A stretch of DNA of 64,000 nucleotides from Thuidium tamariscinum (lineage: Eukaryota > Streptophyta > Bryopsida > Hypnales > Thuidiaceae), in NCBI GenBank assembly GCA_947034885.2, contig OX344749.2:13655501-13719500 (forward strand). Direction: 5' to 3'. Numbering within the stretch: the stretch's first letter is position 1; every line of letters starts with the position of its first letter. This document shows, piece by piece, positions 34,925 through 47,903 of the stretch. Below the pieces are notes generated by a model. The model saw only the letters and a list, made by a program, of their open reading frames with translations. It had not been told where the DNA came from and searched no databases. A program made the position numbers and the translations under genes.

Positions 34925-37515
34925 AAGGGGGACATATGACCTACCAAGGGCAACCCCTTTCATTGAACTAGTATTGATCCTATTACCTAGGATTTTAATT
35001 CTAACATTTAGATTTTATACTTTTTATAGTTTTCTAAAATTCTATTTTTTTGAGAGAGACTCAAAATCACAAAAATATTGTGCGATTGGTTTCAAAAGAT
35101 CATTTTTAGGCAAGGAATTACCCTTCCTTTCTTTTGTCATAATAAAGTCATTGAAACCTAGAGTTAATTTAAAATTAAAAAGACATAAATATCCAACTTT
35201 TAGAAATTATCTTTTTCTATAGAAAATAGCTCTAAGCCAAGACTATTTAGAAGATACAAAAGAGTAAGAAAATGCCACTTTTACCTCATTTTGATTTCAT
35301 GTGCTCTCAAAACATTGGGCAGCTTCACTCAGAATCTATTAATTTGCCAAATTCAAAAATTTCAACAGTTTGGGAACTTGTGGATATTGGAATGTTATGA
35401 AACTTATTAGAGTATATTATTAGCATAAAAAAGCTATCATCATTTTCAGCAAGATCCTATGACAACTTCAAAAATTTCTAAGAAGTTTTCATTGTAGGTT
35501 ACTTTGAGCAATTGACTATTCAGAAGAAGATCTTTTGAAAGTTATAATATTAGAAATATTTTATGGAACCTCTTATAGAATCGTATAAAGGATTTGTAGG
35601 CTCATATTTTTTATCTATTCATTGAACAAAGGATAATAAAATCCCTTTTACCTTGACTAATTATATGTAAACAAAAAATCTTTTATATTAAAAAGAATCC
35701 TAGTAAACCAATTTGATCTATAATTGAATTCATTGCATGATTTCAACTTTAAGGTAGCATACTTTTGCCATAGGATTTTATATCATCTTCCATTGGTCCA
35801 TTTTGAGTTTATATTAACTAAAAGCTAACAATTTGAGGTTCTATTGTGTCATTTAGAATTCATTTAGAAACTAAAATTTCCTTCAAAAATTGATTTAGAG
35901 TTCTCACTCAAATTTCTTTAAACCAAATAGCCAAGTTTTATTATATTAATGATAAATTTAGGCAATGTAGATAATATTCACTCAATATTTATAATTTCTA
36001 AATTTTTGGCCTTTCTACATTATTCACATGTAGGATTTTGGTTTATATTAGATATAATACTCTGTTTTGGACCAAATATCCTATTGGTATGTAACATATA
36101 CACTTGGGCTTAGCACTCTTTTCTAGGCTTTTATTATAACAAAATTAACTAAATCAATAATAAACGAAAAAAAACCCCTTTAAATCCCAAGTGGTGTATT
36201 TGGGCCTCACACATGTTTTTAGGACAATCATTCCACACTCCACACGTTTTAGCTTGCTTGCCAAAAGTATACAATAATTTGACTATTGGAATTATTGTGT
36301 TTCAATTCCATTTAAAAAAATATTAACTATGTATTTTCCCCTTCTATCTCTTACCTACTTCTATGTAATATTTGAAAGAAGATATGAAATCAAAAAAAAT
36401 TTGTTGAAATTTTTTATCTTAGATTCTCAATTCAACTTTTAATAGTAAAAATTTCCAAATTCAAACTCTATAGTGCAAAAAAATTAAGTTCAAAAACTTC
36501 AAAGACAAATAATCTAGTCATGCTTAGTGCAAAAATATTTGTTTTTTAATTTAAAAGAAGATGTCTTGCAATCAATGTAGATAAGGTTTCTAAAATTTTC
36601 TTCCATGCATTTTTACACTAGTCTAGTGCACAATTTTGTAGTAAGATACAAAAAACAACTTAATTTTCACAACTTTTTTTTTATAATAGAAATGACAATC
36701 TTAAATGTTTTTTTTAAAAGATAAAGCCTTGGACCTTGAGTGCTTAATGCTTAAAGTCCCATTGTTCCCTTGAGGGACAAAATAGATTTTGAGTAGGCTC
36801 CTACAATTGCAATATTTTTGAAATTTTTTGGAATTTTTTGTAAAGATAAAAAGACACATTAATTTTCCTAATAAATGATTTTTATTTCAATTAGGGCATT
36901 AAAATCCCCCCCCTTTTTTTAGTTTGGTAGGTAAAAATAAACCCTCACAAGAATTCAAAATAATTTTTTTTGGCTTAGAAAAAATTATATTTCAACTACA
37001 TGGAAAGCATAAATTATTCCAATTTGATTTGTTGTGTGAAAATTATGGACAATTCTATTTTAGGACAATCAAAGCATTCTCTTGAAAACTAGTTTGTATA
37101 ATTCATTTTTAACCTAAATTTTTATAATTAAAAATAAATAAAAATTTCACAACATTGAGATTTTTTGCTAGAATGATCTTAGACGCTCCTCATATTAGTG
37201 TATTTCAATTCTATCTTAAAGTCATTAAAAGTTTGATTCTCTTTCAATCTTGAATCTATTTCTACTTAATAATTTTCTTGTTAATGAAAAATAAATGTGT
37301 TTTTCAATTTAAGTTTTTTTTGTAGATTTTCAATTCAATTTTTCATCATATAAAATTAGAAATTAGAAATAAATAGAGTAAAGGTTTTAGGTTAACCTTT
37401 CAAGAACCAAGAAGGCAAAATTTGTCCTCTTTGAATTTTCAATTGCAAATTCTTGGTAGGACGAAAAGAATCTCAATATTTTGTAAACTAGAATTTGGTA
37501 GAGTAACAAGTTGAT
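34925..37515. other. AT-rich desert with two degenerate TTAA-family copies back to back
   Basis: Near 36730-36750 a GCCTTGGACCTTGAG-like right end, then TTAA, is followed at once by a CCCATTGTTCCCTTGAGGGAC left end. Interior landmarks of element G recur on each side (TATCTCTTACCTACTTCTA near 36.35 kb, TTTCAATTCTATCTTAAA near 37.2 kb). Both copies have lost their outer ends. No gene is seen, including in the 133-codon open frame at 34821-35222, which begins inside the palindrome. Confidence 0.45.
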
Positions 37516-38272
37516 GGGTCATTGCATGAAACACTAAATGGCCTAAATACTATTATACTGTGACTTTTGGAATAAATTTTTTATAAATGAAACAAAATAT
37601 GTATAACTTGTAAAGCATTCTAAAATTATAAACAACATATGATTGAAAATTTTGACCTAGGAAAATCTATCTCTAAAAGTTATAAATACTCAAAGAATGA
37701 TAAAAAATGGAAGAAAATAGATACTTGAAATTTAGTTTTTAGAAAATAGTAAAAATATTAAAATTAAAAAATTAAAAAAAATTATTTTTTCTAATTTAGA
37801 GATGCTTCTTTTCAATCACTTTCATTTAAAAAAAATTGAATTTTCCAATTGTGAAAAAGGATAGTGCACTTTGAGCACATGTGGAAGGTGGATACTTTAT
37901 TATATTTAGAAAATCTCTTCACAAGCTCGTTTGATTGTAGTAAAAGTCTTTGTATGCCAATTTTCACTTTTAAATTTTCATTTTGGGTTAGAAATAGCAT
38001 TGGAATCCCTTCAAAATGGCTACGATAGACATCTAATTTGGAGAAATTTAAAAATAATATAATCATTTTATATTTAAGAAAAAATTACACAATGCCTACA
38101 ATTACTAAATGTACCTTATTTCAAATTTCATAAAAAATGGATGTAATATACAAAAGTTATGAACAACAAATCTCATAGAAAATGGACGTAATATGAAAAA
38201 GTTATGAGCAAAAAACCACCTATCTAAGGCCTAGGGGACACCAAAAAGGACAAGTGTTTCTTATAATGACCA
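37516..38272. mobile_element. MITE F, GGGTGATTGCAAGAAAC family
   Basis: The left end is GGGTCATTGCATGAAACAC and the right end is GTGTTTCTTATAATGACC. The flanks are TGAT at 37512-37515 and TGAC at 38273-38276, a 4-bp duplication with one mismatch. Length is 757 bp. More diverged than copies D and E. Confidence 0.65.
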
Positions 38273-38276
38273 TGAC

Positions 38277-39828
38277 ATATTTGTTGCATTTTCTAGTTTT
38301 TAAAATTTCAATATTAGAAGTATTTAAGAATTTATTTAGAAAATATAGTCTCTTAGAAAAAGGAACCAAATGTAATTATTTTACATAGGAAAAAATATTA
38401 GGGATGGAAAAAATTATTCATCATTTCTAATCTTTAATCTGCACAAACAAACTAATTTTGGAGAAAAAAAAATTCAAATTTGTATTCTTAGTAATTTTAA
38501 AATTTCAATTTCAATGTGATGTGATTATGATTATAAAATAATTATAATAATTCCAAATTTTTGGAAGATGTTGCAAACAAAATGCTAATAATAGAAATGA
38601 ATAAATTACAGGATTTGACACGCATATAAATTTTTTTTAATTTGTAGGAACCAATTTGATCAACTTTGGCTTTTTTCTCTTTTTATTTGAAAATGTAAAG
38701 AAAATTGAGATAGTTTTTTATTTTTTATTATTTCAAATGAAAAAATACTACATTTGCCTTAGATTATAATACAATTTTTAATGTTTTTTTGAAGGATGGA
38801 GGCGGGGGTTAAAAACACTCTATTAATATTTTTTATAAATTTTTCACCTAAAAGTTGTATTTTTTGCCTACAAATTTGATCCTTCAAAAAATTTGTAGTC
38901 TCAAAATCTAATGGTTTATTATTTTCACAATTAATTCTATGCATATTAGACAAATTAGTCTTTATTTTTTTACAATTACAATTAAAAAAATTTAGTACAT
39001 TCATATGCAAAAAAACATCAAAGTGGAACAATTCACTAAAAACCTCCATTGACAAAAAGTTGTTGGGCTTTGAAGGGTGAAGAAGATTCAAAACCAAAAG
39101 ATTGTAGTTGAACATTGAAGGTCAAAAAAATTTGCTCCCTTCACTTTAAATGCAAATATGGCTTGCAACTACACAGCAAAAGTTTCTAAAATTTCTTCCA
39201 CAAATTTTTACACTAGTCTAATACAAGTGGAGATGCAAAAGAACACTTAAAAAAATATTTTATTTTTTGCAATAGAAAAAACACTTTTTACACTAGTCTA
39301 ATATAAGTAGAGATGCAAAAGAACATTTCAAAAAAATATTTTGCTTTTTGCAATACAAATAGCACTTTTGAATGTTTTATGATAAAAAGAACTTTGTGCA
39401 TTTTTATAGAACTTAAGCTAATATAATGTTAAATGGTGCTTGTAATAATGCCAATTAAACAAAATTGAGAATTAAAACCATCTCCAATTGTCTAAGGAAT
39501 AGGCTTCAAGATTTGAAAAAACAAGGGATAAGGGAGTAACTTTTGGATGAAAATTGCACCCAATAGCATGGGGCTTGCTCTAGTATTCTTCTAGGCCTAC
39601 CTTCAAAAATTCTTTGCTCAGCCAATTCATTAAGTTGAGCGAAGGCCATACCAAATTTTTTTTTTCATACAATGGACATTTCATTAAAATAGTATGCTAC
39701 AAACTTGACAATTTAGGTTTAAACCAAGTGATTTTACATCTTCTGGATTTCAAGACCCTCAAGTTTGAAATCTATACCAGTCCTAGAAAATGAATGACAA
39801 AATGGCGTAAGATTTAACAAAATATCTG
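38277..39828. other. AT-rich stretch with a 78-bp tandem duplication
   Basis: Around 39210-39370 a unit of about 78 bp (TTTACACTAGTCTAATA to CAAAAGAACA and beyond) occurs twice. It resembles the interior of the TTAA family. An open minus-strand frame at 38759-39115 has only AT-rich codons and no recognisable product. Confidence 0.45.
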
Positions 39829-41323
39829 TTATACCAATTCAACCTTCATCCAATTATTGCTTGCAAGGATATTCGACGGCAGACGGAGGTCGGCAAAGGA
39901 GTGGCCATGTGGCCAATTAATACGGAAAGGCGCTGAAGTGACCATGTTGTTATACTCTATTGCGAACCACTGTGGCAAGCAATTGTTTCCCCTGATCCGT
40001 TCTTCTTCCGGCCCCACTTAGTCTGCAATTCACCGGTTTTGCGCCGGGAGCGGACGGCTGGATGCCGTCCCTAATGAAAATTCTGCAGTTGTGGTCCCAT
40101 ATGAGTAAGTTTAGTCGGCACATACAGACTAAACAGCCCGTACAGACTCCCCCAGCTCCTGGAGGAGATTTGATTTTGTCTAGACTTTCGCCCTCCGACT
40201 GCGTCACATCGAAGGCAGTATAATTCCGTCGAATCTGGAAGTACATGTGCTCAATTCGATCTGTGACACTAAAGAAGAACATCATCGATGGAACTTACGG
40301 TGGCAGGAAAGCTTAAGGACACATCGATCGGCGTTAATTGCGTGTTCGGTGCAACGAGCTCCTCTTGACCAAATTGGATTGCGTGATACATTACTAGCTC
40401 TCTGATCCAAGTAAGTCACCATGATTCTGCTCTTTTGTAATGAATTAAAACTTTCTCCCTCTTTCATAGTGCATGGTACCGGTAATGGTCATCGTGGTTT
40501 AATACTTGACGTAGTACCATGTTTCGGAGCGTCAAAATTGTGACATTTACAGGTGTAGAAGATCGTCAGATATTATTGGCGGCAAGCCATGACTAGGGAA
40601 ATTTTTCAACAAGGCTTTAAATCTACACCAGTCCTAGCTAGTTCTCAGACCTTTACAATGTCCCGGCGCTCGGAACCGTGCATGCATTATCGAAACATAT
40701 CGACGTTACGTTCAGAGCTCTGAATCTGCCCGGAGAGGTATAGATCTAGTTAACTAAGATGGAGACTGGCATCGGGAGCAATCCGATTGTGGAGGTGCAA
40801 TGAATTTATTATCTTAGTAAAGGTACCGAAATAATTTCTGCTTAATTGTGAAAACGGATCTCGTACGTGGTACCGTACGTTGTGGTCCGTTGCTCCTGAG
40901 AAAAATGCGGATGCCGCCGAAGCACGCGCCGAAATACCATGAATAAAGGTACGTAGCTTCGTCTCCCTGACGCACTCACGCAGATTAATCACAATCACAC
41001 TGACAATTTGAGCAAAGCGGGTTTCCTTTTCGTTCACCGGACCTAGCAACGGAACGGTGGAAAAAAGGTTTTGTTGGAAGGTAACCGGTTGTCGGCAAGT
41101 ATTGAGGCGGTAGTCACAGAGTTTTTTTTTTTATCTAAGTAATACCTTTTATCAGTTGCCTGTAAAGCTGCTGTAATGTGGTCCGAGTTCAAGGTATTCA
41201 TTGCGGCAAGACGAAACACGCCGTTTCTCTAGTGATGTACCATAGAGGGTCGGTGTGAAATGAGAATAACCAACTGAAATGTGTTTCTTGTATATTAATT
41301 AAGAGTTTCATTGGTTGTGGATC
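39829..41323. promoter_or_regulatory. GC-richer upstream region of the DUF247 gene
   Basis: Base composition changes sharply at about 39.83 kb and stays GC-richer through the DUF247 gene. Several minus-strand open frames (for example 39950-40285, with CTGCLVCMC) lack family features and may be chance frames in GC-rich DNA. A decayed divergent gene is possible. It is the natural place for the promoter and leader of the gene starting at 41324; I can point to no specific core promoter element. Confidence 0.35.
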
Positions 41324-42976
41324 ATGGAAAATGTTACTGAAATTGATTTGCACCTAAAGCTCGCCGTGCAGGGCAGAAAGGAGGTTCTTGGGGTTCGGAA
41401 AATTGCGTTCTTTCAAACGACCATGGCCAAATACCTTTTGGAAATGGTGCAGCTGCTCAATGACGGAGACGAACGTCAAGAATCTCTAGTGGGGGATATA
41501 CCAGCAGCCTGCATGGTCTTCGAGGTGCAGGCTCACTTGCGAGCGCTGTTCCCTGCACGTTATCAAAGCAAGGTATTGGAGCTGGGCCTCCATCGTCGCA
41601 CCCTCCAGAAATCTCACGCCGAAGTCTTCAAGTTCGAACTAATTCGAATCGTGCACTCAAAGCTGACCATGACCAACAGTTCCTGGGGTCGTTTTGCGAG
41701 TGCCGTCGTTGGCGATGTGAACAAAGCTAGACGAGCCTATCCAACGAGCTCTGACAAATTCACGGACGAGGAAGTGCAGAGCGTCTTGGCCTCAGATGCA
41801 CTTTTCCTCGTGGTTTTGTTCAAGTATGTCAATGGTCGAAGTTTCTTTTGGAAAGAGTTTGAAGCCATCGCCGAACGCTTCAGGGAAATTCTTGCATTGA
41901 TGGAAAAATCCGATTTCTTTCTCATCGAAAATCAAGTTCCCATGTATCTGCTCCAATCTGCCATCAGGGAACTCTATGGGAATGATGAAGAAACACAAGC
42001 AAGAATTGCAGGTGACCCCACTTTCAAAATAGAGGAGACGGTTGAAAATGAGCTGGAGAAGGTGCTAAATGAAGCCGTTCTTCACCTGAGTCCATTCACA
42101 TTCCCAAATATTGCCGAAAATCGCACCCCGCGGGTAACAGAGAACAACAGAGGCAGATTGTACAAACACCTGAGTCTGTTCACATTCCTGAGTATTGCCA
42201 AAAACCGCATCCCAAGAGCTGCAGTGAACAGCAGGGGCAGATTGTACAGACACCTATTGAAGACGTATCCTGTTGAGCCCTTGGAGAGATCTCTGATAAC
42301 GTGCCAGCATCTTCTTGATTGTTTGTACACAGTCATCTGCGGTCACTTACTTCCATTCAAGGTGGAACCGGGTATAAGATCAAATCTCGCTCTAGAGAAT
42401 ATACCATCTGCCACTCGATTGAAAGCAATTGGAATTCACACGTTAGGCACTGTCCCAACTGTGAGCAATATCAGACTCAGCGGCAAGGGATACGCAAGAA
42501 GTGCAAAGTTGCAGATGCCCAAGGTGGAGTTGTACGATTACAGTGAGTCGGCGTTCCATAACTTGGCCCTTCATGAGCAGAAGAGTTCCGGAGGCAAGTG
42601 TGGTGATTTCAGGTGCTACCTTCAGTGCATGGCCTCCCTTTGCGTCAACATGTCGGATGCACAACTTCTGGGCGAGCAAGGAGTGATCAACAACCACATG
42701 GGTCACGACTGTATTTCCGGCATGTGGGATCGTGCTTTGCGAGGAGTGCTGACACCGAATCCTTCGAGCAAGTGGGTGGAATGTTACCGCCGCATCCATC
42801 AACATCGCAAAGCTTCTCTAAAACGATGGCGTCAGGAATGCTGCACCTTGTTCTTCTCAAGGCCGTGGACTTTGGTGAAGGTGGTTGGGGCTGTCATGCT
42901 GTTGTTTCTTACAGCTGTACAGACATGGCTCACAGCGTTTCCACCCAAAGGTAGTAACAAGGGAAAGAGTAACTGA
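41324..42976 (+). CDS. DUF247 family membrane protein, 550 aa
   Basis: An uninterrupted single-exon frame. I take the ATG at 41324 as start because upstream in-frame triplets are not ATG; the stop is TGA at 42974-42976. DUF247 proteins are plant-specific, usually 400-550 residues, single-exon and anchored by one C-terminal membrane helix. Their biochemical role is unknown, though some grass members act in self-incompatibility. Family marks seen here are DFFLIENQVP (residues 197-206), then FHNLALHEQ (411-419, the family's N-L-A-EQ motif). Next is YLQCMASLCVN running to LLGEQGVINN (432-457), then a C-terminal hydrophobic helix VKVVGAVMLLFLTAVQTW (518-535) followed by a short lysine-rich tail. 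An internal 28-residue tandem duplication is described separately. The gene appears intact, and I see no neighbour that suggests a specific pathway. Confidence 0.85.
   Translation: MENVTEIDLHLKLAVQGRKEVLGVRKIAFFQTTMAKYLLEMVQLLNDGDERQESLVGDIPAACMVFEVQAHLRALFPARYQSKVLELGLHRRTLQKSHAEVFKFELIRIVHSKLTMTNSSWGRFASAVVGDVNKARRAYPTSSDKFTDEEVQSVLASDALFLVVLFKYVNGRSFFWKEFEAIAERFREILALMEKSDFFLIENQVPMYLLQSAIRELYGNDEETQARIAGDPTFKIEETVENELEKVLNEAVLHLSPFTFPNIAENRTPRVTENNRGRLYKHLSLFTFLSIAKNRIPRAAVNSRGRLYRHLLKTYPVEPLERSLITCQHLLDCLYTVICGHLLPFKVEPGIRSNLALENIPSATRLKAIGIHTLGTVPTVSNIRLSGKGYARSAKLQMPKVELYDYSESAFHNLALHEQKSSGGKCGDFRCYLQCMASLCVNMSDAQLLGEQGVINNHMGHDCISGMWDRALRGVLTPNPSSKWVECYRRIHQHRKASLKRWRQECCTLFFSRPWTLVKVVGAVMLLFLTAVQTWLTAFPPKGSNKGKSN
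42083..42250 (+). repeat. 84-bp in-frame tandem duplication inside the DUF247 gene
   Basis: Residues 254-281 (HLSPFTFPNIAENRTPR...RGRLYK) and 282-309 (HLSLFTFLSIAKNRIPR...RGRLYR) are two copies of one 28-residue unit, with about ten substitutions. The reading frame is kept. It falls in the variable middle of the family, between the ENQVP and the N-L-A-EQ motifs. Confidence 0.85.
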
Positions 42977-44548
42977 TTTCATGCAGGACTTTGTGGCAGA
43001 TTAAGCACCTTTCCTGATGTATGAATTTATGTCTACACCTGTATGCTATAGATGCACCAATGTACCTCCAATAACAAGATTTCTGTTCACTTATGCTGTG
43101 GTATTGAAAATGGAAAACCCCATGGAACATGCATGTATGATCGAACTTGCATGATCTGGACTTCAATCCTCGATAGTTAGATATGGGGTGTCCAGAAGCT
43201 GAGGTGGGCATGAAGATACACAAGATGTTGTACTGAGGATCGCGGACTCGCTTAGGAAGTTCTACAAAAAGTTCATTCACTGCCAATTCTTTGTAAGTGC
43301 CTCTGCTAAGGATAATACTCCTATCCAAATTTGTGCACAAAAATGCCCGTCTAGGTGACATTTCAATCTCACATGGGAATGCGGAATGTTATTCATATCG
43401 AGTAGCCACACGAGAACCGCAAGTAGATAGCCGTGCCTGTTCGTCACCAACGATGAGACTTCACTTCACAAAGGAATCAGTCAATGCAGTTTTACTAACT
43501 AGCTGTGACCCCGGCCGTTCATATCTGAGACCTCTCTACATAGCTTCCACTTCTGAGGAGTGACTGTGAGTCTAATTTTAATTAGTTTTTAATTCTAGAA
43601 ACGCTTGTCATTTTTATTATTGGTTTCATTATCAACCCTTATTGTTGCAAATCTAGCTAGGACTGAAAGTATCGATGCCCATGAGCGGCGGCAGCGTTCA
43701 TGCGCTACCAACATGTGCGTAGTTGCGAATTCATGGTTTTGTAATTTGGTGAGGATGGACGAGGCCTGGATGCCGGTATCGTGCTAGGCGAGTTCAATAA
43801 GCTTAGGACGCTACGAGTATTCGGTGGAGAGTAATTGAGTCAACCAAGTCATTTGTTGTAAGCATTTCCGAATCGGTTATTAGATGAGGCTTAAAAATAG
43901 CGATTTGGAACATCGTGATTTTTGGTTTCGTTCAATCTTGATTATTGTATTGTAGTTAGATCCTCTGTTTGTCTTTGGAATGCTCGTAGAATGTCCGCAA
44001 GCAGAGCTTAGAAATTTTCTACTGTCAATCTCTGAATTAGCTCCTCAGTGTACTAGTTCCATGCTGGGACTCACAAAGGGCAAACGAATTACACTACCGT
44101 AACATTGGTGGATTAAAAGACGACTAAAAAGTAGAATTACTAGAATGGTCAAGGTGGTTGCTCACAATCAGATGTTGCAAGTATTTTGCAAAACCACAAT
44201 GCAGATTGGTCATTACATTACCAGAACTTTGTCCTCTTTGATCACTGATTACTAATTGGTCAAAAAGAGTGTAAACTTCAGGAATGAATTTTTTTAAATG
44301 TAAGGATTTGAGCTTTGGAATCACGTTCTGGTCCCAATGTCCTTAAAAAGGATCAAGTAGTCCTAATTAAACTTTTACTAGTGATTCTAGTGACGGAGGT
44401 TTCTTCACGATTAAAAGAGTTCGTACACAGGGAGATTTTTTCAGTTTACTACATAATCCATGTAGTAAAATCATGGAAAACACTAGTATCAAAAGTGATA
44501 GCATGTGGAGATTTAGAATTGCTATGTAGAATTTTCATGAATTTGCTA
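42977..44548. other. 3' flank of the DUF247 gene, GC-richer, no further gene seen
   Basis: Moderate GC until about 44.1 kb. Open frames on both strands (for example minus 42930-43361) have no recognisable product. The first few hundred bases are expected to hold the 3' untranslated region. Confidence 0.35.
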
Positions 44549-45185
44549 CATAATATGGTAAACAATACATTTTTACAACTTTCATACAACACAAATATAA
44601 TTATGTATGATAGTGAAATACATAACATAGTAAACAATACGTTTTTACTACTTTCACACACACACATTACAATTATGTATGATAGTGAAATACATAACAT
44701 AGTAAACAATACGTTTTTACTACTTTCACACACACACATTACAATTATGTATGATAGTGAAATACAAAACATAGTAAATTATACATTTTTACTACTTTCA
44801 CACACATTACAATTATGCATGATAGTGAAACAGAAGACATAGTAAACAACACATTTTACTACTTTCACACATGCACACGCACATTATAATTAAGCGTGAT
44901 AGTGAAAGATTGAACATAGTAAATAACACATTTTTACTACTTTCACACACACATTGCAATTATGCATGATAGTCAAATTCAAAACATAGTGAACAACATA
45001 TTTTTACTACTTTCACACACACACATACATTATAATTATGTGTGATAGTGAAATACAGAATATAGTAAACAACACATTTTTGTTACTTTCACGGACATTA
45101 TAATTATGTATGACAATGAAATACAAAAGATGATGAATAAGACATTTTTACTACTTTATCACACAAAGATTATAATTATGCATAA
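44549..45185. repeat. Minisatellite, about nine units of about 70 bp
   Basis: A unit running ACATAGTAAACAATACATTT, TTACTACTTTCACACACACA, then TTATGTATGATAGTGAAAT recurs roughly every 65-75 bases. The first units are most alike and the last ones most worn. Each unit has dyad symmetry (ACTACTTTCAC against GATAGTGAAAT). The repeat keeps one frame open on each strand for a few units, but nothing suggests it is translated. Confidence 0.85.
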
Positions 45186-47899
45186 TAGTAAAGCAAATTT
45201 TTTATTACTAGCAACACAAAATCAAAGAAATTACTATTGTTTAGAAGGTTATTAAAAAGTATTGATTATAATTATGCATAATAGTAAAGCAAGTTTTTAA
45301 TTATTAACAATAGAGAATCAAAAAAAGAACTATTGTACATAATGTTATCAAAGGTGTTTTCACAAAATGGATGAAATGGAAGTTGTTATTCCCTCTTTTG
45401 AAGTGGTAGTGATTGGAAAACCATATACATTTAAGTGAAAAGCAAACTTTGATTTTAAAAATACTTGGATGAAAGCTACTATAGTATCTCAATAACTATA
45501 AATGAGCCCAAAAAAAACAATCCATCAAAATAATAGAGAACTCTACAGACCTTAAACTAGACGTGTTGATTCTCTTTATATACAAATTTGCTCTTTAGAC
45601 AAAGAACAAGATGAGTCAAACCTTGAGAATCACCTAAAAAAACTTAAATTAGAATTCAAATACCTTAAATATTTTAAATAATAAAATTTCAAATGTAAAT
45701 ATTTAAATTAAAAATCTTTAAAAAGATTTTTTTTGGTTTGTTGTAGCCTTTCATTCCTAAAGTTTGGAGTGCAATTATCATATCTAATTTAATTATATCT
45801 TATTCATTTTATTTGTAGATTTGTATAAAACATCAATTCTAACCCCTAAAAGTTTTAGACTATGTTTTGCTCTACAACTATCATTTCCAAGAGAAGTACC
45901 CAATATTTGAAAAGAACATTATGTGAATAATGTTTTTGTAGGATATTTTAGTTTAGTACTTAGACAACATGGAAAAAAGAATTCCTAAATTTCAGCCACA
46001 TAGATTGCAAGATATTACTATTTGAAGTTACAAAAATCCTTTTTTTAACAAGTGTTGTGGAATCATTGCAAAAAGCACTAACCACTTTTGTAGGTTTTTG
46101 CAGAATTTGTTCTTATCTAATGCTAAAACTTTTGATTAATGAATCTAAAGCCCAAACCAAAAAAAACATTTCTAGGATTTTTGATTGCAATAATATCCTA
46201 TACTTTCTAGAGTTTAAAAAATATCATTTTATTTTTAGGTTATTTTTGTTTATTTATCATACTTTCAAGATTAGGATTTTAATACAATTTATTGGTTGAA
46301 ATTAATGATATTTGGTTGAAATTTTGGTGTTCTGTTTTTATAGTAGGTAGAGAATGAGACATGTCCTTCCTAAAGGACATCCACAAAAATATTATTTTAT
46401 GACCTTTACATTAGTGCAAGGCTAAATAGGCCTACCATGCACGTATATTTCAAGACATTAGAAATTATTTTGAACTCATTTTTTTAGTCAAGCCTCATCA
46501 CCGCATAGTCTTCTCAAATGGCCAATTTTTGGTTATGCTGAAAATTGTTTTTCCTATTTTCAACAAATTAAAATGTCAATGTATGTATTTTCTACGACAT
46601 CATCTTTGACATTGAATTCTTGGAAAGAAAATACATATGTAATGTACTATTTTATGATGAAATAGCTTGATAATTGACTATTTAATAATGACAAGACGTA
46701 TAGACCATACAGGATCTTTTTCAAAAACTATATTATATGTCTATATCGAAGAATTTGTTCTTACAACATATAGACGGATATTATTCTTAGGAATTAAATG
46801 AAGTCGGGGATTGTATAAGTGATAATTTGGGTCTAAAAGTAACCTCCCACATAGAGGTACATTTTGCTTTCTTTAATGCACCAATAGTATATGTTTTAGG
46901 AGGGGCTTTCTTTTAATGACAAACACATTTCAACCTTTGAAATTTGTAACTACTACAAAGGTCAAAATGTTATAAAACAACTTAGGTTGAATGCCAATTC
47001 CACTTCTCTTTGTACAAAAAATATACTAGAAATTATTGAGTGGAATTCTACTTCCCAACAAAAACAAGTGTTGAACTCTTCAATTTTGGGAGGGGTCCCA
47101 TATTGGCCTCCCCATTCCAGGAGCATGCAAAAATGTAAAGCATTCTTATTTGACTCAAACCAACTTTCTAGTATCTCAAGACTCTAAGCTAGACATTAAT
47201 AATTGAGTCCAACTATGTTAGTGAAGAGAAAGTACTAATACCGTCAAATTGTAGATATTATTGATTCAGTAGTTCCCTCTAGAATCGCACTTCCTATGAA
47301 AATGTTGTTCATCTTGTGCTTATAATAAAATCAATAATGTTGTGTGATTAAATGAATATATTGTAAATAAACAATAATATGAATTCATTGAAAGTGGACT
47401 ACAAGAAAATCAAACTGAAGAAAAATTCAATGAAAGATGTACAAGCAAAATTAAAACTATAATTTCAAAAATTTTATAATCAAACCTCCTTTTTCATGCT
47501 AATCAATGAAAGAGGGGGAAAACTAGGTGATTACCTCCTCTAATTGCGTTGTTAATTGTAAATGTAATTGTATACAAAATTTAGAAACTCATATTGAAAA
47601 ATAATAGTTCATATAAGAGTTGATGTTATACAATCTATATCTATAAGATATAGATAATAGACTTTACAATATATCAAAGGTAATTTTATAAAGTGATAAA
47701 GATTTTAACTTCTAAATACCTAGGACATTATTTTTGGGTAGAACATCAAAATTCCTTTAAACTTCATAAGAAGAGTCAATATTGATTCTTTTGGATAGAT
47801 CTCCAAATAGAAATCAAATGACATTTCAAAGAGAAATGAAATCTCAAAAAAATATTATTTTGAATATTTTGAATGTTAAATTTTTTTTTTAAGTCTACT
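45186..47899. other. AT-rich desert with a TTAA-family left end
   Basis: CTAACCCCTAAAAGTTTTAG near 45.84 kb is a worn left end of the TTAA family; no right end is found. No gene is supported. Confidence 0.45.
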
Positions 47900-47903
47900 T
47901 TAA

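Noticed and set aside
44315-44842. 175-codon plus-strand frame with repeated residues.
   Set aside because: Produced by the minisatellite; unit length and frame are not kept in later units.
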